From positions 65,322 through 129,321 of the forward strand of contig NZ_JBGSQX010000147.1 in the NCBI RefSeq assembly GCF_041737845.1: DNA of 64,000 bases, written 5' to 3'. The notes under the pieces were generated by a model that did not search any database, was not told the DNA's origin, and saw only the letters and a program-made list of their open reading frames with translations. The stretch comes from Desulfococcus sp041737845 (lineage in GTDB: Bacteria > Desulfobacterota > Desulfobacteria > Desulfobacterales > Desulfococcaceae). The position numbers were made by a program, and so were the translations under genes. Position 1 is the stretch's first letter. Each line of letters opens with the position of its first letter. This document shows, piece by piece, positions 59,683 to 64,000 of this stretch.

Positions 59683-60558
59683 TCAACCCCACTTGCCGAG
59701 TAGTCCCTGGGGCCGCACCGCCAGGATGATTAACAGCACGCCGAACATTGCAAACAGCACCCAGGTCATGCCGAATATCCAGCCCACGAAGGCTTCCAGC
59801 ATGCCCAGGATAAAGGCCGCGTAAAGGCTGCCCCGGATGGACCCCATCCCCCCGAACGCGGTGATGACCCATGATTTCACCAGGATGTCCCATCCGCCGG
59901 TGGGCGAGACAAAGTATTTCTGGCTGAGGAGGATGCCGCCGATGCCCACCATCACGGTGGAGATGGCGAAGGTGGCGCCGAAGATCATGTCCTTGGGGAT
60001 GCCCACGATCTGAGCGCCGGCCGGGTTCTGGGCGACGGCCCGGACGGCCATTCCGATCCGCGTGTTGTTGAGGATCCACCGGAAACAGACGATGCCGCCG
60101 ATGGAGAGAACGAAGATGACCAGGTCCTGGTAGGACACGACGACGTCCCCCAGGATCATGGCCCCCTCGACCATGGCCGGCAGGGATTTCATGCGGGCCC
60201 CGAAACCCACCGCGTAGGCATTGTCGAGGAGAAGGGCCAGGCCCAGGGTGATCATCATGACCTTGACCTCCCAGTCCGACCGTTTCCTCAGCGGCGCAAC
60301 GATGGCCCGTTCCACCCCGTATCCGATGGCCAGGAGCACCGGGACGGCGATGACGAGAATCGAAAGGTATCCCCCCGCGACCCCCAGGGGAACGATGAGC
60401 ACCCAGGCAAGGTAGCCCCCCATGCTGAAAAAAGATCCATAGGCGAAGTTGAAGGCCTTGGACACGCCGTACACGAGCGTCAGGCCGACGGCCATCAGCG
60501 CATAGACCGATCCGTTGGTCAGGCCGCTGATGATGACATCGATGAGTTCAATTAGCAT
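59683..60558 (-). CDS. livH: ABC-transporter permease (LivH type)
   Basis: 291 residues, about eight transmembrane segments. NGSVYALMAVGLTLVYGVSKAFNFAYG (about 15-41) and the loop NTRIGMAVRAVAQNPAGAQIVGI (about 166-188) are LivH hallmarks. It forms the membrane channel with LivM. GGAG lies 9 nt before the ATG. It follows livF with a 46-bp gap. Confidence 0.93.
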   Translation of the reverse strand: MLIELIDVIISGLTNGSVYALMAVGLTLVYGVSKAFNFAYGSFFSMGGYLAWVLIVPLGVAGGYLSILVIAVPVLLAIGYGVERAIVAPLRKRSDWEVKVMMITLGLALLLDNAYAVGFGARMKSLPAMVEGAMILGDVVVSYQDLVIFVLSIGGIVCFRWILNNTRIGMAVRAVAQNPAGAQIVGIPKDMIFGATFAISTVMVGIGGILLSQKYFVSPTGGWDILVKSWVITAFGGMGSIRGSLYAAFILGMLEAFVGWIFGMTWVLFAMFGVLLIILAVRPQGLLGKWG

Positions 60559-60604
60559 CTTGATTGGCTCCGGCGGGTTGAAGGAATGTCGTTGGTCGGC
60601 GCCG

Positions 60605-61309
60605 CTACATTCCCAGGAAGATCTCTTTCAAGCGGTCGTTGCCGAGGGCTTCGTTCCTGTCTCCCTGGAAGGTGATCCGCCCCTCCTCCAGGACGAAGAC
60701 CTTGTCGGCCACCTGGGTGATCTGCGGGATGTTCTGCTCGACCAGGAGAATGGTTTTGCCCTGCCGGTTGACCTCCCGGATGATGTTGAACACCTCCAGC
60801 CGGAGATTGGGCTGGAGCCCCAGGGACGGTTCGTCGACGCAGAGAAAATCGGCGTTGGACATCAGGCCCCTGGCGATGGCGAGCATCCGGGCCTCGCCGC
60901 CGCTCATGGTGGATGCGAGCTGCTTTTTGCGTTCCGCAAGCCGTGGAAAGAGGCCGAACACCTTGTCGAGGTTCTCTTTTTCATGCTGCCGGGCATTTTT
61001 GGAGTAGGCCCCCAGCTTGAGATTCTCCATGACCGTCATCTGGGGGAACAGCTCGCGATTTTCGGCGATGTAAATCACCCCCCGATTGACCAGTTTTTCT
61101 GCGGGAAGGCCGGTGATCTCGCGGCCCAGATACTCGATCCTGCCCGCCACCTTTTCCGCAAGACCGCAGATGGCCTTGAGCAGGGTGCTCTTGCCGTGCC
61201 CGTTCGGGCCCAGCATGACCGCGACCTCTCCCTTTTTCACCTCGAGGGAGATGTCCTTCAGGACGTGAAACTGGCCGTAGTAGGCGTCAAGACGGGATAC
61301 CGTCAGCAT
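60605..61309 (-). CDS. livF: ABC-transporter ATP-binding protein (LivF type)
   Basis: 234 residues. Walker A GPNGHGKST (about 34-42), signature SGGEARMLAIARGL (about 137), Walker B LCVDEPS, all intact. Powers the importer. The start overlaps the livG 3' end by 23 bp; GGGGGA lies 6 nt upstream. Confidence 0.94.
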   Translation of the reverse strand: MLTVSRLDAYYGQFHVLKDISLEVKKGEVAVMLGPNGHGKSTLLKAICGLAEKVAGRIEYLGREITGLPAEKLVNRGVIYIAENRELFPQMTVMENLKLGAYSKNARQHEKENLDKVFGLFPRLAERKKQLASTMSGGEARMLAIARGLMSNADFLCVDEPSLGLQPNLRLEVFNIIREVNRQGKTILLVEQNIPQITQVADKVFVLEEGRITFQGDRNEALGNDRLKEIFLGM

Positions 61310-62012
61310 ATGCTTCCCCCAAATAGGATTCGATCACCCTGGGATCGCTGGTGACTTCCCTTGGATCCCCGCAGCAGAGCTTCGTCCCGGTTTGAATGAT
61401 GAGGAGCGTCCCGGTCAACTCGGTGAGCACCTTCATGAAATGCTCGATGATGATGATGGTGACCCCCAGATCGGTGTTGATGGCCTGGATCAGGTGCATC
61501 AGGCTTTTGATCTCCGATGTGTTGGAGCCGGCCATGGGCTCGTCGAGCATCAGGAGTTTGGGGCGCGTGGCCAGGGCCGCCCCGATCATCAGCTTTTTTT
61601 TCCCCAGGAGGTTGAGCTGGCCGGTCGTCTCGCGCCGCACCGCTTCGAGGCCCATGAAATCGATGATCCTGTCCACGTAGTTGCGGTCGAAGCCGCCCGG
61701 GTCGCCGAACCGGCTGCCCACGCCGACGCTTTTTTCAACCGTCAGGCTCGGAAAGGTCCGGGGGATCTGGAAGGTGCGTGAAATGCCCAACTGCGCGATC
61801 CGGTGGGTCGGCATCCCGCTGATGTTTCTGCCTTCGAACTCGATGGCGCCGTCGAACGGGAAAAATCCGGTGATGAGGTTGTAGACGGTGGATTTCCCGG
61901 CCCCGTTGGGTCCGGCGATGCCGAAAATCTGACCTTTTTCGACATCGAAGCTGAGGTCGTTGACGGCGACGAGTTCACCGAACTTCTTGGTTACGTGGAT
62001 GGCCTTCAGCAT
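61287..62012 (-). CDS. livG: ABC-transporter ATP-binding protein (LivG type) with altered signature motif
   Basis: 241 residues. Walker A AGPNGAGKST (about 31-40), RTFQIPRTFPSLTV (about 91), Walker B LLMLDEPMAGSN and the switch His (IIIIEHFMKV) are normal. The ABC signature, usually LPYGxQRxLEIARAL in LivG, reads LNLLGKKKLMIGAALA, so the Gly-rich and Gln positions are lost. GGAG lies about 8 nt before ATG 62012; the longer upstream frame lacks a site and overlaps gntR. Confidence 0.9.
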   Translation of the reverse strand: MLKAIHVTKKFGELVAVNDLSFDVEKGQIFGIAGPNGAGKSTVYNLITGFFPFDGAIEFEGRNISGMPTHRIAQLGISRTFQIPRTFPSLTVEKSVGVGSRFGDPGGFDRNYVDRIIDFMGLEAVRRETTGQLNLLGKKKLMIGAALATRPKLLMLDEPMAGSNTSEIKSLMHLIQAINTDLGVTIIIIEHFMKVLTELTGTLLIIQTGTKLCCGDPREVTSDPRVIESYLGEAYADGIPS

Positions 62013-62088
62013 CGCGGCATCTCCGGAGCGGCGGCACGGAATGGGCGGGAAGGGGATGCCGGCGCTGGTGTTGGGGGAATGGCGGGTG

Positions 62089-62808
62089 TCATTGCGGTTT
62101 GAGTTCGCTTTCCTGGATGCACCGGTTGAGCATGACATAATGATGACCGATGAACGAGAGCGCCTTCATCGGCTCGCGCCGGGAGATGGCGACGGCCGTT
62201 TCGTACCAGTTCCGGATGGTGATCTCCCGGTAGTAGCTGTCTTCATAAAGGATGTGGTCGTAGGAGCCGAAACCGATCTGGATCGTCCGCATGATCCATT
62301 CGAACATCTGGTTCCGGGTCATCTTCACCAGGCGCAGGTTCAGTTCCCGGTCGACCGCGATGATGCGGGCCATATCCGGGGCATCCGAAAGGCCGGCCCG
62401 TTCGAGTTCGCCCACGAGGTCCAGGAGCGCCTGGGCCTCCCCGTCTTTTCCGCGGGAGATGGCCAGGATGGTGACGGTGCGGTCCATGGATTCGCGGAAC
62501 TCGATGAGGTTTTCGATGGCGATCTTCTGCTGCTGGATCAGGAGGGCCAGGCCTTCGCTTGCCTCGGAGGCCTCCACCTCCTTGACGTAGGTGCCGCCCT
62601 TTCCGCCGCGCCGGGTTTCGATGAGGCCTTTCTGCTTCAGTTCCCGAAGGGCCTCGCGGATGACGCCCCGCCCGGTTTGAAAAAGGTTCTGGAGATCGCG
62701 TTCGCTGGGAAGCTTTTCGCCCGGTTTGAATTCATTGTTCAAAATGGCGGCTTCGATTTGAAGGGCGATGTTGTCGGTAATTTCTTTTCCATCGACCGGG
62801 TTGAACAT
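62089..62808 (-). CDS. GntR/FadR-family regulator of the liv-AOR-GMC operon
   Basis: 239 residues: N-terminal winged HTH (about 10-75, PSERDLQNLFQTGRGVIREALRELKQKGLI) and a FCD effector domain. First gene of the operon, 76 bp before livG, so it probably autoregulates and controls uptake and oxidation of the unknown substrate. A perfect TGGT-N3-ACCA operator lies 145 bp upstream. Confidence 0.88.
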   Translation of the reverse strand: MFNPVDGKEITDNIALQIEAAILNNEFKPGEKLPSERDLQNLFQTGRGVIREALRELKQKGLIETRRGGKGGTYVKEVEASEASEGLALLIQQQKIAIENLIEFRESMDRTVTILAISRGKDGEAQALLDLVGELERAGLSDAPDMARIIAVDRELNLRLVKMTRNQMFEWIMRTIQIGFGSYDHILYEDSYYREITIRNWYETAVAISRREPMKALSFIGHHYVMLNRCIQESELKPQ

Positions 62809-62952
62809 GACTGGCTCGCTTTTGGGGGGCGACGGCAGGGCCGCCCCCGGGATACATGCCGGACCGGCGTTTCAAGCCTTTCCACAGACATCCGAAGACT
62901 CCGCGCGTCCCCCTGGGGAAAAACCGCCGGCGCCATGCTGAAATATCTATGA

Positions 62953-62963
62953 TGGTAGGACCA
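62953..62963. promoter_or_regulatory. GntR/FadR-type operator of the liv operon
   Basis: TGGTAGGACCA, exactly TGGT-N3-ACCA; with the flanking bases ATGGTAGGACCAT is a 13-bp dyad. It overlaps the predicted transcription start of the minus-strand promoter next to it. Confidence 0.65.
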
Positions 62964-62970
62964 TGGAGCT

Positions 62971-62999
62971 TAATTAACTTGATGAATTTCATTTGTCAA
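62971..62999 (-). promoter_or_regulatory. Candidate promoter of the gntR-liv operon
   Basis: On the minus strand TTGACA (62999-62994), 17 bp, TAATTA (62976-62971). The spacer contains ATGAAATTCAT, an 11-base palindrome. The operator follows 7 bp later. Confidence 0.45.
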
Positions 63000-63277
63000 T
63001 TATTTTTTTTCAGATCCTGATGTCGAATGTGACGTCCTGTTTTTAATCGCAAAAAGTCTATAATCAATTGAATATCGGCATTTTTTGGAGACCTTCCGGC
63101 CGGCACGCATCTGTTGAGGGCGGGATGCGACGGGTGCCGGTGGTCGCACCACACCATAAACCGCACCGGCCCATGCCGCACATTGACGACGGGGCGGGGG
63201 TGACTATTTTTAGCCCCTTAGGGTTTTGCATCTTTTTGAATATATTTCCCATCAATCAAAGCGCCAAGGAGGTTGCC

Positions 63278-64000
<723 letters not shown>

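Larger units (their letters stand above)
62809..63277. other. 469-bp divergent intergenic region between gntR and fumC
   Basis: Holds the gntR-liv promoter and operator (62953-62999). Toward fumC there is a plausible plus-strand promoter: TTGACG (63183-63188), 16 bp, TATTTT (63205-63210). The stretch 63000-63180 is AT-rich, then GC-rich, with no ORF or RNA gene that I can recognise. Confidence 0.4.

Noticed and set aside
61287..61309. Apparent frameshift between livG and livF.
   Set aside because: The 23-bp overlap is a normal gene overlap; both frames have proper stops and starts.
63061..63160. Inverted repeats upstream of fumC (GGCACGCATC...GATGCGACGGGTGCC).
   Set aside because: The stem is interrupted and GC-rich by composition; no regulatory family could be linked.

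Overview
The window is GC-rich (roughly 60%), densely coded, and has no rRNA, tRNA, CRISPR array, prophage or intact insertion sequence that I can see. The gene content fits a strictly anaerobic Desulfobacterota (deltaproteobacterial) organism, probably a sulfate reducer or close relative: a paired lactate-oxidation region (GlcD/GlcF type plus LutABC and lactate permease), pyruvate phosphate dikinase, a tungsten/molybdenum aldehyde:ferredoxin oxidoreductase, a glycyl radical enzyme with its activase, an 'orange protein' (ORP)-type MinD/NifX cluster, and several sigma-54 regulators. The assignment rests on gene families and layout, not on a marker gene.

Layout. 1-1.3 kb: lysA (cut by the window edge) behind an Lrp/AsnC regulator. 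1.4-8.1 kb: HD-GYP phosphodiesterase, SppA-type peptidase, a DHFR-like reductase, the DUF3482 GTPase/DUF2868 membrane pair, exonuclease III. 8.3-14.2 kb: lysine-ketoglutarate-reductase-like protein, DUF4126 protein, ppdK and an aldo/keto reductase. 14.2-14.75 kb: scar of toxin-antitoxin modules. 14.7-21 kb: CysQ-like phosphatase, MscS-like channel, CoA-disulfide-reductase/rhodanese, methyltransferase. 21-30 kb: lactate/2-hydroxyacid region, with glcD-glcF-gntR divergent from lutABC-usp-lctP around a shared control region carrying TGGT-N3-ACC(A) operators. 30-32 kb: RarD-like transporter, small membrane protein, thioredoxin. 32.1-37.3 kb: sigma-54 regulator and the ORP-like operon. 37.3-40.4 kb: ChaN-type lipoprotein and M1 metallopeptidase. 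40.4-40.55 kb: MITE-like repeat. 40.7-43.9 kb: activase plus a glycyl radical enzyme that matches hydroxyproline dehydratase (HypD). 44-46.7 kb: FmdB-like, HTH/Zn-ribbon, NudC, IhfA plus a coupled membrane protein. 46.8-53.2 kb: two back-to-back signalling modules around a sigma-54 promoter. 53.2-62.8 kb: one long minus-strand operon, gntR-livGFHM-substrate-binding protein-ferredoxin-AOR-GMC dehydrogenase. 63.3 kb to end: fumC (cut by the edge).

How the parts work together. Lactate enters through LctP and is oxidised to pyruvate by GlcDF and/or LutABC under a FadR/LldR-type repressor; PpdK can carry pyruvate to PEP. The liv operon looks like an uptake-and-oxidation route for an unknown alcohol: ABC uptake, GMC oxidation to an aldehyde, AOR oxidation to the acid with electrons passed to a polyferredoxin. 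The ORP-like operon starts with a near-consensus -24/-12 promoter and sits directly behind a sigma-54 activator with a cysteine-rich PAS domain. A second -24/-12 promoter precedes the 50-53 kb phosphorelay and lies next to a divergent NtrC-type kinase/regulator pair with a candidate upstream activator site.

The most noteworthy items are the ORP-like cluster with its promoter, the HypD/activase pair, the liv-AOR-GMC operon with its array of intercistronic hairpins, and the MITE-like repeat. Family assignments come from reading protein sequences and from memory of the families; no database search was run.
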